Assembly: GCA_033439765.1 (NCBI GenBank)
Contig: JAULSN010000001.1
Coordinates: forward strand, 5,890,001-5,954,000
Direction: 5' to 3'
DNA from: Lasiosphaeria ovina
Taxonomy: Eukaryota; Ascomycota; Sordariomycetes; Sordariales; Lasiosphaeriaceae
Length of the DNA: 64,000 nucleotides
The position numbers and the translations under genes were made by a program. Each line of letters begins with the position of its first letter. Position 1 is the first letter of the stretch. The notes beneath the pieces were generated by a model. The model did no database searches. It worked only from the letters and a program-made list of their open reading frames with translations, and had not been told where the DNA came from. This document shows positions 12,601-22,954 of the stretch, piece after piece.

Positions 12601-14948
12601 TTATAGGGGGAATAGGTCCTGAGATATCCGAGCTTGGCTCTAGTAGAAGGAAATATCTCGTAGCATTTATAGTAGGTGTGGTACCGATCGATTACGGTAA
12701 CGTAATATGCTGCCTCGGCGTCTGAGTCGAGGCTATCGGAATTGTCGGAATAGTGGCTGGAAGCGTCTCTATTAGAGTTATCGCTATCCGCCTCCTACGC
12801 GTAATAGGCTCCTCCCTTCCCTTTATCTTCGCGAGGCTTATTAAAGCGAGGTCGGTCGTAGCGAGGTCTATCGTAGCGAGGTCTATCTTCCTACTTCCTC
12901 TTATACTTCGACTCCTTATCCTTATCTTCTTTCTTGGGGTCCTTATTATCGCGAGGGTAGTCCTTATAAGGCTCTTTATCTAGGTACCTAGTTTTGGAGT
13001 TATCCCAGGTAATACGACGTCGCGGGTAGTCGTTAGAATAGGTAGACTTAGAGGACTTCTTTTTCTCCCTTATTTCGTCCTTATATATGGCGGTAATAAT
13101 GGCTCGCTTGGAAGATACCAGCCTAATATAGTCGGATAGGGAGTTGGCTTCGTTAGGGGGCGGTATAACTCGCTTAATACCCAGCTCGAATCGTACCCAA
13201 ATTTGAGTGAGGACTCCAAGCCAATTACTATTATCTTGGTTGAGGATTCCGGCTACTTTAGCGTAGCGAATCTTATACTATATGAAACGGATCATAGCCT
13301 TCGCGTCGTTATCGACGTCTTCGACCTTGAGCCTGCCGGAGTTGTACTCGGCTATGGCTGACGCGATATCTAGTTGGTAGTAGTCGATAAGGGCTCTCAT
13401 TATACCTCCCAAGCCTTCGCTTCGTAGCTTGATTCTATCTTTAGGAGTGAGCTCTGAAGTCCACCAAAGTAGGGCGGAACCGCCTAGTAATATCTGAAAG
13501 AAAGAAGCTATTTGGGCTGCCGAGTCGTTACGCGTGGCTGGCTCTTTAATAAAGGATTTGACGCGTAGCTCAAAGGTATATATATTAGAGAAGACGACGT
13601 TCTTCCCGTCGGTGGTTATACCGACCCTATTAGGGTCGTCGCTATCTGGGTTGAACTACCCGATTTCCTTACGCTTGATCTTATAGTGGACTGGTTATAA
13701 GATAGCAAGGTTAGCCTAGGTGCCTACTAAGTCCCTAGCATACGAGGTAGTAGTATGCCGAGCTTGCCTATCGTTCCTGTCCGGTCGACGACCGTTACCT
13801 CCGTTACCCTAGTTCTTCTGTCCACGCCACGGCCGGTTGGACCCAAAGTCAGGTCCGTCCGAGTCGTCATCGCCGTTAGAAGGGTCACTATACCCCTATC
13901 GATGACGCTGGGGGGATGGGTTCCGCGGAACTATAGGCTGGGTGGACTATCGCGTAGGGCGACGTTGGTTGCCAGCCGGCTGGTTAGGAGGGTTGTTTCC
14001 TTGGCCCTGAGCTTGAGGGCCCTGCTGGTTGCTAGTTTGTAGTAGTGGAGTGATATATTGCTATGGCTGGGCTAACTACTATTGAAATAGGCTACTTTAG
14101 CGAGGGCCGAACTAAGAAGTAGGTATAGATCGGTTCGGGATTTGGTAGTACTTACGAGGACCCGTAGTAGGAGTTGGGTTCTATACTATGAGGGTTGGGT
14201 TAGGCTAATTGTAGAATCGTGCCGCTTGGCCGGTAGATAGGCCAGAAGTATTTAGTTCGATATATAAGTTATCGAAAGGATTCAGGGCTAGGGGAAGGCT
14301 CTAGGGTCGATCGTCTCTAAAAGGACTAGCTCCGAATATAGCTAGTCTGGTAAAGGGATCGATTAACGAGGGACGCCGAGCGGTAGGGGCTGGGGAGGGG
14401 GCCGCGGTACCTACAAGTACGTCGAGAATGAGCTATATTTGCTTACTTAGGTTATTATAAGAGTCTTTAAGGTCGTTTCTCTATTTATCCATCTCTATCC
14501 TAAGAGCGTTATTCTACTCGTTCATATCACTCGTAGTATTCTTAATAATCCTATCGAGAGTGCTCGTAACTCTCTTAAAACCCTAGTCAACTTTCTTGTT
14601 TAGCTGCCTGACGTCCTACTAGACGGCTTTGTTCATCGTCTCTAGGTAAGTAAGCGACGAAATATTGGGCTTGAGCTCGGTAGGGCGTTTAGCGACGGGC
14701 TTCTCGGGAGTGTCATTCTGAGTAGCCACTACGGATAGGGTGCGGGACTCGCGGGGAATTACGTTCCTGGTAGGGGTATTAGGGCCCTTTCCGAAGTCCA
14801 TCATTCTCAACTACTATTGGGTACTTTGGGGAAGCTTATTATATCGGCCGAGGGCTGATCCTTCGGTATTGGTATTATCGGGGTCGAGAAAGTCTCCGGT
14901 CTCGTCGTTGTCTAATATAGTTACCCAAGGGCCCTGTGGAGCGGCCAT
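12600..14948 (-). pseudogene. Element 2 gag remnant with C2H2-like finger
   Basis: Starts at 14948 (MAAPQGPWVTILDNDETGDF). Proline-rich and coiled segments follow, and near 12620-12700 there is a block YYKCYEIFPS-x9-YLRTY. Its spacing fits a C-x2-C-x-FPS-x(n)-H-x3-C finger found in some fungal Ty3 elements, with Cys/His replaced by Tyr, again as C-to-T or G-to-A change would produce. Several in-frame stops. Confidence 0.65.
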
Positions 14949-15518
14949 TGCTTGACCTATTATCGATCAACCAAATTTGAGAAAGAAGACAGTTAGCATG
15001 ACTTTGTAGAACGCTCCTACCAACTACTTCCAGTCTCCCTGAGGATTATCTGGGTATAGAGGCTTGGCTCTTCTACCGCCGCCGTAAGGCTTATCGGTGA
15101 AGTTTAGTGTACCCGTAGCGTCTGGGATTGGAGTCCAGGATCAGGGTGGGCTTGGCCACAGCCTTCGCGAAGAGAGGTCTGGAGCGGGGATAGGCAAGGT
15201 GCCTTGGGGGAATCGCGTTGCTAGTAGACGGCGCTGAGACGCGATGCTTGACAATATCGCGATCTTACCCGCCCAGCGCTGCTCAATTAATCCCCGAAGG
15301 TTATTCGATTGATAGCTGAGGCGGTTGGCTAGAGTCCTTGCGAACTTTTGCCCAAGCGGGGGGGAAAATTTTTCTGACTGCGGGCGCGCCTCCGGTCGGA
15401 ATATCGCGTGCAGGTTTTTGGTGCGTCTTCAATTGAATTATCGCACCAAGAGGGTTGAACTCTTGAACTCACGATGCTGGTGACTGGTTACTTAATGCGT
15501 GCAGTCGCTGGTACTATT

Positions 15519-15787
15519 TGATAGGGAAAGGCAGCATATATCACCAATATGGTGGTAGAATTATATGTGTAGAAGGTTGGAAGGTGGAAAAGGAAGGTGG
15601 TGTGCCCTACAGCGGGGATATGCCCCGCGCAGGTGGCAGTATTAACTGCCAGTGCACACCGCCTACTTGCCCGCCTTCCGCTAGTCTAGGGTGCTGCTTA
15701 TGTAATGTACAGGGGGTGCACGCGCCATGTGCGCGTAGAGGGCCATGTCAATTATTGACATGTGCAATTGAGGCCATTCCCGTATCA
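15519..15787 (-). repeat. LTR of element 2 (5' LTR in element orientation)
   Basis: Second 269-bp LTR copy with the same TGATAGGG and CCCGTATCA ends. Followed by target duplication AGTAT at 15788-15792. Confidence 0.92.
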
Positions 15788-15792
15788 AGTAT
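15788..15792. repeat. Target-site duplication AGTAT, right copy (Ty3 element 2)
   Basis: Exact copy of 7513-7517. Confidence 0.88.
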
Positions 15793-16500
15793 ATATAGCC
15801 TTTTTCTTTTATAAATCGTATCTATATATAGCCTGAATAAATATCGATAAATAAGACTACCTACTTATAACTTAAGTAGCCGGGATTAGCGTATAATATA
15901 ACGTTAACCCGGATTATATTAACTAGGCTATAAATAGCTTGTTTTATTACCTTTCCTAGCTTATCGGTCTTCTTTCCTCTTATATATATATTATAGAAGT
16001 GGTCCCTCTACTTTCTACGGAGCTAAATTCCAGCTTCTTCGTATACCCTTATAACGATACTACGCGAGGCGTATATAAGGCGCCTATATATAACTAGGTA
16101 GTTAATTAAGGTAAGAATCGCTAGTTATAGGATATATACGGCTTTATCGAAGTCATCGGGGGTTATACTCGGAATAATAGGTATATTCTTATATATTATA
16201 TATTAAATCCTCCTTCTAGTAATATTATAGATTATATTATTCTAGTTCATTCGCTATATTACCTTTACTAACTATAGTATAACGATACTAACTAGATTCG
16301 CCGGGGATTTAGGGTAATAATAAGCTAGTAATAGTCTTATACGTATATTATCTCCCTTATCGGTTATAGCGTTAATCTCTACTACTCTAGTATAGTAGGT
16401 TAAGCCTATTAATCCGGAGGAGTACGTATAGTAGATAGGTTTGGGTAAGGGATAAAGCTCTAAGAACTATTTAAGGTAGTTAAAGCTTACGGTTAAAGTA
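15793..16500 (-). pseudogene. copia protease end, GAG-pre-integrase and start of integrase core, broken
   Basis: The minus-strand reading shows a PKSPANLVSI block, the pre-integrase pattern RRLIYASRSIVIR...EEAGI...YIRGKKTDKLG and then FIDIYSGYI, which leads directly into the fragment at 7369-7512. Multiple TAA/TAG stops. Between here and the MITE (about 16500-17236) no domain could be assigned. Confidence 0.7.
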
Positions 16501-17236
16501 CCTATATTAAAGATAATATAGTCCTTCGTTAAAATCTCTACCTTAAGAGCCTATTAGACTTTAGTACTTATTAGTATTAAGCCGAGTACTAGGGGCTCGC
16601 GATAAAATCCGACTACTCGTCGTACGTATCTTCAACGCGTACGCGGCGGGCCCGTAGTTAACTATTTACGGGTAGTCGAACTTCTTAGGGTATAACTTAT
16701 AGTTCTATAACCGTATTACGTAGGGATTTAGGGGTTATAATATTAGTTCGATAAGGCTCTACTTAAGGCTCTTCGGGTAAAGTCTAGGTAGGCTACTAAG
16801 CCTTATTTAGGTCGATCCGAGGTATAAAAAAGTTAGGTATAAATAATAAGCTAGAACTAGTCTACGTTAAGGGATTCGTAAGACCTAAGCCGTTATATAC
16901 TACTATAGCCGTAGTCGTTCCTTATTTCTTCTTCAGCTCTTCGGCTTCCCTCTTCTTAGGCTAGGAGTTAGGAGCCTTACTCGGATTATACTACTAGTAG
17001 TTAGACTTATCCTTCGGGGTATAATAACCATAGGACTTATACTCCTAGGTTTTTATAATTTGGCTTAAGTACTTATTATAAGGCTTCCTTACCTTCCTAC
17101 CTTTAATATCCTTAAGCTCTTTGACTTTTATATCTACTTCCTTATTAACCTTACTAAACTTTAGTACTACTTCCTCGCTTATAGCTATCTCTTTAAGTTC
17201 TTAATTTAACTTCTCCTAGGTTAATATCTTTTCTTT

Positions 17237-17280
17237 TAACGTGCGTGATAAGCGAGTTAGCCAGACAAGCGAGCTAGCCA
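17237..17280 (+). repeat. Left terminal inverted repeat of the MITE
   Basis: 44 bp beginning TAACGTGCGTGATAAGCGAG. It pairs with 17636-17679 with one C/T mismatch and contains a duplicated 14-bp motif. Confidence 0.85.
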
Positions 17281-17635
17281 CTTCAACTTCTCATATATAA
17301 CCCTGAGAATATATCTTTATAAAAGTCATCTAATTCTTAGTAAAAACTTCTAAAAACTTCAAACTTATAATATAAGTATATAATATAAGTAAAAATGTAT
17401 ACCATTACTTGCTGACTAATTTAGCCTTGAAAAACGGAATATAACCCTAGGGTTATATATGTAGGCAAGATTGTAACTACAAGTTTACTATCTTATACTT
17501 AGTGTAAAATTTTACATAAAATCATAATAAGTTTCTTCATTATTATAAACCCTAATATCAAATCTCGGGGCCTTTTACTAAGGTTTGGTGATTTTAGCAA
17601 GGGTTAAATTTCAGGGTTATGTTAGGGAAATCGGG

Positions 17636-17679
17636 TGGCTAACTCGCTTGTCTGGCTAACTCGCTTATCACGCACGTTA
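17636..17679 (-). repeat. Right terminal inverted repeat of the MITE
   Basis: Reverse complement of the left repeat, ending CTTATCACGCACGTTA. Both copies of the 14-bp subterminal motif are intact here. Confidence 0.85.
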
Positions 17680-18501
17680 GTCTATTTACCTAGAAGAGGA
17701 AGCGGTCGGGGTAGGTCTTTTTAAGCTTTACGACTAGTAGGTTAGTATAGTATACCTCCGTAACTCCCGCCTTAAGTTCCTCGATCTTCTTATATAGGTA
17801 TCGAAGTCGGGTTAGGAAGTCTTATATTTTTCCGAAGGTAGTACGATCAATTAAGTATTCGATAATATAGTCCATTACGGCTTCCTACATAATACGAGGA
17901 AGGACCTTCTTAATAAGGTCGTATATGACTTTCGGGTTTTACTCTCTTAGATCCCAACCGCGGGCGATCAGTCTCTCGTATATAGCCGGCGAGAGGCTAT
18001 TACTAATTATCGCTAAGATAACTACTCGATTTACTCGCTACTCTTTCTTTTCTACTATACTTATAGGTTTATCGATTACTTAAAGGATATAGTTTTATAA
18101 GTCGTAGATATTGAGGTAGCCCTAGAGAGAGCTATCCTACTAAACTAGGTTCTTCTCCCCTATTAACTAGGTAACGTCGGCACGGATAAGCCGATATACG
18201 TCTTCCATATCGAATTTAGTAATGCCTTTAATAGGTATCTATTAGGCTAGGGTTGGTTGAAGTCTTCGTATAGCCTGGTTAGTTACGCGTAGCTGAGAAA
18301 AGACTTAGTAGGTTGTCGGTTCTTCTATCGAGGGATGGACTAAAGAAACCGGTGCCTATCAATCGCTCTAGTTGATCAACGGGGATACCCTTAATTACTA
18401 TCGGCTTCCAATAGATTGAGGGTAGTATGCCTAGAAAGTCGCTCGACTTCCTTGGTGCTATTGGCTGGCTTACGGTCTTCCTGACCTACGCGCGCTCGCC
18501 T

Positions 18502-18745
18502 TGTTATTAGGTAGATCAATCGACTCAACTAATCTCCTTCTCGTGCGCTCTCGAATGTAAAGAACGGCTTGGGGATAGCTTCAATTGGAAGCGAAAAAGG
18601 GCGTCATAACCTATGTGGATGGTATATATAGGATGCATTGGCTAACTAACTCTAGGAGGGGGAACCTCCCGCACTAAATGTGTGGGCGAGAACCCGTGCG
18701 GGGGCAACTGGCCCATGCGCTAGGGTAGGGCTAAACCCCGCAACA
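18502..18745 (-). repeat. 5' LTR of the copia-like element
   Basis: On the minus strand this 244-bp stretch begins TGTTGCGGGG and ends CTAATAACA, so it has TG...CA ends within a short TGTT/AACA inverted repeat. It contains a TATATATA box at 18623-18630 and marks the change from RIP-mutated DNA (left) to normal GC-rich DNA (right). It retains CA and TG dinucleotides, unlike the interior. The partner LTR is outside the window, so the borders rest on end motifs and composition only. A primer binding site was not identified. Confidence 0.55.
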
Positions 18746-19112
18746 CACTCGGAGCTACGACTAAAGCCGCTTTCCAGTGTCGTTCACAAACGGCAATCAC
18801 GCAATTTGAGGCCGGGATTTAGATCGGCTGCCGGCCGCAATCGCCGCTGCGGGTGAATAAGTTGGGCCCGTCTGAACTGGTATCTAAAGAAGCTAACTAC
18901 GCATTAGTATCCAACTTCACAGTTGACTAAACACCACTTTCTCCCGCATTCAGTGAATGCCATCAACCGCTCCCTAACAACCGCTCACCAACATTGAGTT
19001 ATACGTCGGCGGATTTGACGTCTCGGAATAGCGTCAACTCAGATCGTGAAAGCAGCGATAAATACCAGTCTCATCCAGTCAGTCATATAAGCAAGGTATA
19101 AATCTCTCAAGT
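18746..19112. other. Junction between transposon block and first gene
   Basis: 367 bp with normal base composition between the copia 5' LTR and the first host gene. It must hold the promoter and 5' leader of the dehydrogenase gene. No TATA box or repeat stands out. Confidence 0.4.
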
Positions 19113-20270
19113 ATGCATCACGACAGAGCCAATTCACTAAATACTCTAGACAGGGAGGCAGCCATGGCAATAGCAGCCGCACCAGGCCCAGACGACTCGT
19201 CACGGCCCAAGATCGGCATCATCTCGCTGGGCGACATGGGCAGCGGCCTGGCGCGGTTGCTCGTGGCCAAGGGCTTCTCTGTCGCCACGAACTGCTCGGG
19301 CCGGAGGTAAGGGGCACTCGCCCCCCTATTTATTTACACACTGTCCACCGCAACACACACTAACAAGCCGGCCAGCCAAGACACCATCGACCGAGCGACG
19401 GCGGCGGGGGCCGAGCTGCTAGCGTCCGACGCAGCCCTCATCGACGCCTGCAGCCTGATCCTGTCCGTGGTGCCGCCGCGCGACGCGGCCGCCACGGCCC
19501 AGCGCATCGTCGACGCTTTGCCCGCCGCCAGCACGCGCTCCGCCCCGCTGTACTACGCCGACATGAACGCCGTGTCGCCCGCCACGGTGCGCGCCATCGC
19601 CGCCTTGTTTTCTTCCCCTTCCCCTTCCCCTTCCCCTTCCACCACCACATCGCCAACATCACCCGTGGAAGTACGCTTCATCGACGGCAGCATCCTCGGC
19701 GGGCCGCCCTCGCCACCAGAATCAACTGGCCCCAGTGCCGACGTGAGCGAGTGGTACCGACCTCTCCTGCCAACATCCGGGCCGCACCAGCTCGCCGACG
19801 CCAGCGCGCACCTCGCCCTGACCCTGCGCGCGAAGCACATCAGCGCCGACATTGGCGCAGCATCCGGGCTGAAGATGTGCTTCGCGTCGCTGAGCAAAGG
19901 GTTCGCCGCCGTGGCCATCCAGAGCATCACGACCGCGCAGCGGCTCGGAGTCCTCCCGGACCTGCTGTCCGCGCTGGCGGACCTGGCACCCGCGACGCTC
20001 GCGCGCGCCGAGCGCACCGTGGTCGCCGTGCCGCCCAAGGCGTACCGCTGGGTGGCCGAGATGCGCGAGATCAGCGCCACGCATGAGGTGAGTGGCGGGT
20101 TCGTGCCCGAGCGCATTTTCGCGGGTGCGGCCGATGTGTTTGCTGCCATGGCGGACGATACCGTGCTTGGTGGAGAGAAGGTCGGGCGGAGGAAGCGTGG
20201 GACTACGGTGGAGGATGTCGCGGATGCGATGGCGGAAGGCTTGGAGCGCAAACGGAAGAAGACGGAGTGA
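19113..20270 (+). CDS. NAD(P)-binding 6-phosphogluconate dehydrogenase-like protein with DUF1932 C-terminus
   Basis: Two exons, 19113-19306 and 19376-20270, joined across a 69-bp intron (GTAAGG donor, CTAAC branch, CAG acceptor) give 362 residues in frame. Residues about 33-50 form the Rossmann glycine loop (GIISLGDMGSG) typical of the beta-hydroxyacid dehydrogenase superfamily. Residues about 225-300 (LKMCFASLSKGFAAVAIQS) match the all-helical DUF1932 C-terminal domain seen with NAD_binding_2 in fungi and bacteria; the Lys in this segment lies where superfamily members have a catalytic Lys. The protein lacks the long C-terminal domain of true 6-phosphogluconate dehydrogenase, so the substrate is unknown. 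Start: 19113 gives the longest frame, but the ATG at 19164 (GCCATGG) has the better context and would remove 17 residues. A (CCCCTT)n tract at about 19610-19640 encodes a Ser/Pro stretch. Confidence 0.85.
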
Positions 20271-21236
20271 GGGGTGGTGGTTTGTTGGGAAAGGTGAAGG
20301 GGAGGGGGGGGGGGGGTTCGATGGCTGGTACGCAGATGCTGGTTCGGCTTAGGTTTGTCTGTCTGTCTATATCCAACAAAACAAAACGCTTCCTGAGGCA
20401 CTGTTTATTTATGCTCTAGCCACTTCACTCGACGGAGTAGCATATCCAAGAAATCGATGCTCACGGGGTAGGGGAAGGGGGTTGGATGGAAAAGGGGCCC
20501 GAACCACAAGCGACCAGCAAACAGTGGACAGTGAACAGCGAATAATGAAAACATATGTACCACGATACAGGCTCACCCCTCCAGCGAAGTAGCAAGCCTC
20601 TATCTCATAACAGCGGGTATCTGCGAGTTATTAGTACACTGGTTACTGCCCGGGTTCCGGCTCCGGCTCTGGGGCAGGCCCTTCGCTTCTTCCCCAAAAA
20701 GGTTCTGGGTTCGATTCCAGCTTTTGATATTTACTTTTCCATTTTCCATTTTTAATTCGTATTTTATTTTTTGAAACCTTCGCCTTTTCCTAATGCCATC
20801 GATAATATGCCTTTTCGCTACCCAGCCCAAATATACATTATATATATATATGTCACCACACACCATGTTAGTCTTCGACTTGCATCGGATGGAGCGGGGT
20901 GACTGGCCAGATTCCATGAACTCCTATGTATATGGCCAAGCAAGCGGGTTCTACAAACACTCACTCCAAGAAGCAAAACAAGTACATCACCAGATCTAAG
21001 GTAGGGGAAACAAACGGAAAGAGAAAGGCAGACAAGGCCACTTTAACGAGAGCACATAACTAAGCCAGCCAGCATGTCTAAGGCAGATACGAGAGCGGGA
21101 CAATTCCTCTAAAAAGCAAGTTACAATCCCATGTCTTTCTCATCGCCCATTCTGCCGATATCACAAAGATAACCCTCATCCTTTTTTGTTTCATTCTCCG
21201 GTCAAGACCAATCCCCACAACAGAAAACCGGCCGGC
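20271..21236. other. Intergenic region between convergent genes
   Basis: Holds the 3' ends of the dehydrogenase (+) and the ALY/REF gene (-). Contains a 13-G homopolymer at 20304-20316 and a tRNA-like segment (separate entry). No protein-coding signal. Confidence 0.5.
20625..20720 (+). other. tRNA-related sequence (possible tRNA pseudogene or SINE fragment)
   Basis: A box-A-like D-arm (AGTA...TACT stem around a CTGG loop, about 20631-20646) is followed about 55 bp later by a perfect box B core, GGTTCGATTCC, at about 20707-20717, and then a T-rich tail. I could not fold a canonical acceptor stem or a 5-bp T stem, so it is not called as a functional tRNA. Confidence 0.25.
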
Positions 21237-22954
21237 TCACTCAATCATGTCAACATCATCCTCAACGGGTGCCCGAGCGCCAGCCGCGTTGCCACTACTG
21301 CCAGCAGCAGGGCCAGCGTCAGCCTGTTGCGCCGCGCCGCCGCCAAAGTAGTCCTCCATCTCGGCGTCCAGTTCCTCCTGGGTTTTCCTGGGCCGGCCGT
21401 CGCGACCTTCGCGGGTGCGGTCCCCGCCTCTCTCGCCTCCACCGCCGCCTCGCCTGCCTCTCTCGCTTCCGCGGTCGCCTCCGCCCTCGCGGCGCGCGCC
21501 GGGCCTGCGGCCGCCGCCATCCCGCGGTCCTCGCCTAGCGGGCAGCGGGCTGCGCGACCGGCTAGCCTTGGCTGCCGGGCGGTACCTGTCGGTCCCCTTG
21601 CGTGCGGCCTCCTCGTCCGACTCGCGGCGCGGGGAGAGCGAGCGCGACCGACCCGCGGGCACCGTGATGCGCTCGGCGAGCGAGCGTCCTGGCACCACGG
21701 CCGAGTCGAAGGGGTTGCGTCTCGGGCCAGTGGGCATCAGCGTGAGACGGATGGGTTGCCCTGCGGCTTGTGTTAGTTGCGACAAGCCCCCTGTCAAACC
21801 TCTAGAGCCTCTACATACCTGCGGCGTTGGCTCCATTGTACTCGCGAATTGCTTTCGTAGCGTCCGAGTTGGATTCGTATGTGACAAATGCGGTGCCCTC
21901 GGAGCGCCCGGCTCGGTCATACTTAATGTCGAGCTTGACGATGGGTCCGATTCTTGAGAATAACCCCTGGGGAAAAAGAAGAAGAGGTTAGCGCCGAGTG
22001 CCTTCTCTACCTGTTGCGACTCTATATGGGTGTCGAGCCTTACCTCGAGATCCTCTTGGGTCAATTCGTAGTGGATGTTATCGACTCTGATCTTGGACCC
22101 TCTCGAATCGCTGCAGAATAATGTTAGCCCGAAAGCGTTCTCGACGAAATCATGGGCGTTGCTTACCTGGACGGATCTGGCGAGTGTCGCCGTCTTTGGG
22201 ACCGGCGATTTCCTACTGCGCCTGTTAGCAACCACCCAGTCTGCTCCAAGCAGCACCGCAAATCGGCGCAAAATGCGAGTATTACCATTGTCCTCAAATC
22301 TGTCGTGAACCCACTCGCTGCGCGGGAAAGACGTGTTAGCCAACACTCCGCACTCGGGCTCCACGGAAGGGGTCATGCGTACGTGTCTAGGTTTCGCGGG
22401 GCATCGTCTCTGTACGACTGTCGTCCCGCCGAAGAAGTCGGCAGCTGTTAGCCGGGGGTTCAAACCAAGTTAGCGCTTCCTCGGGCGCGCGATCCGAGGC
22501 ATCATGAAGCGCATGGTCGTGATGTGTGATGGCTGCCGTCGAGATCTGAGGGTCGGGCGTGCAAAGAAGAAGAAGCGTATCTAGAGGGGGAGAGGAGAGG
22601 ATTCAACCTGTTGCGAGGCGCACCAATGCTCAGTCAGCATGCGGTTGAAGACCGCGCGAGGGCGAGACATACCTTTCTGACACCATCGCGGGGATAGTCT
22701 TGTCTCTCACGCCGACGGCCTCCGCCGGCGCCGCCTCCGCCTCCGCCTCCGGCGTTGCTGCTATTGCCTCGGCCGCCGCGAGGGCCTCTACCGCCACCGC
22801 CACCGCCATTCTGCAACCATCCGCATTAGTGGGTCGTGTCCGGGGACGGGAGGAGGGAGAAGACGGGGAAAGAAAGCGAGAAGCGGATCTTTGCACGCAC
22901 CTGCTTGCGCTCGGCGAGAATCTCGTCCAGGCTGCGATCGAGACCGGGGTCCAT
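21237..22954 (-). CDS. yra1: ALY/REF-type mRNA export adaptor (Yra1/Mlo3-like)
   Basis: Eight exons on the minus strand: 22901-22954, 22673-22810, 22383-22444, 22286-22317, 22167-22215, 22044-22110, 21819-21966 and 21237-21760. They sum to 357 residues in frame. The family binds mRNA and the DEAD-box helicase Sub2/UAP56 in the TREX pathway in the nucleus. Visible features: an N-terminal UAP56-binding motif (DRSLDEILAERK, residues 6-17, almost the whole of exon 1), a Gly/Arg-rich segment in exon 2, one RRM at about 118-190 with RNP2-like IRVDNIHYEL and RNP1-like RSEGTAFVTYE, an Arg/Gly/Ser-rich region, and a C-terminal motif KTQEELDAEMEDYF (309-322) matching the second UAP56-binding site. The combination is diagnostic. 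Intron 2 (22445-22672, 228 bp) is unusually long for this gene; the others are mostly 50-110 bp. Confidence 0.93.

Larger units (their letters stand above)
7518..15787 (-). mobile_element. Ty3/gypsy chromovirus LTR retrotransposon, element 2 (lightly RIP-damaged)
   Basis: 8270-bp element with 269-bp LTRs (TGATAGGG...CCCGTATCA) and a perfect 5-bp target duplication. On the minus strand gag starts at 14948 and one long reading runs through a Cys/His finger, protease-like region, RT, RNase H, integrase and chromodomain to about 7911. Stops are present but far fewer than in element 1, and long open stretches survive (for example 10311-10658 and 7908-8096). It belongs to a different lineage from element 1: the LTRs are unrelated, it has a C2H2-like instead of a CCHC gag finger, and it is 1.5 kb longer. 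Confidence 0.93.
17237..17679. mobile_element. MITE-like element with 44-bp terminal inverted repeats
   Basis: The 44 bp at 17237-17280 are the reverse complement of 17636-17679 with a single mismatch. Each end begins with TA, consistent with a TA target duplication as in Tc1/mariner-type elements. Each inverted repeat contains two copies of AAGCGAGTTAGCCA separated by GAC. The 355-bp interior is AT-rich and has no open frame, so this is a non-autonomous element. It sits inside the 5' part of the copia remnant. No autonomous partner is in the window. Confidence 0.8.
1..18745 (-). mobile_element. Degenerate Ty1/copia-like LTR retrotransposon, host of nested insertions (left end outside window)
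   Basis: Seen: translated on the minus strand, three separated pieces join into one copia-type integrase. Positions 15793 to about 16500 hold a GAG-pre-integrase domain (pattern RRLIxAS followed by a C-x2-C-x2-GK-like site) and the start of the integrase core (FIDIYSGY). Positions 7369-7512 continue the core (DLNRGSEFG). Positions 1-561 hold the integrase end and linker (GRLVGYDNIYGKIY, then VVKFNEEEG). The pieces are separated exactly by two Ty3 elements with their target duplications. The 5' LTR is 18502-18745; gag would lie at about 16900-18500 and is unrecognisable. The reverse transcriptase and 3' LTR lie beyond position 1. Stops are frequent and CA/TG dinucleotides are almost absent, as expected from RIP. 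The copia assignment rests on the pre-integrase and linker motifs. Confidence 0.8.

Noticed and set aside
19553..20401. 282-codon minus-strand open frame opposite the dehydrogenase
   Set aside because: Shadow of GC-rich coding sequence; Arg/Ser/Ala-rich without domain, and the plus strand has a clear Rossmann motif and intron.
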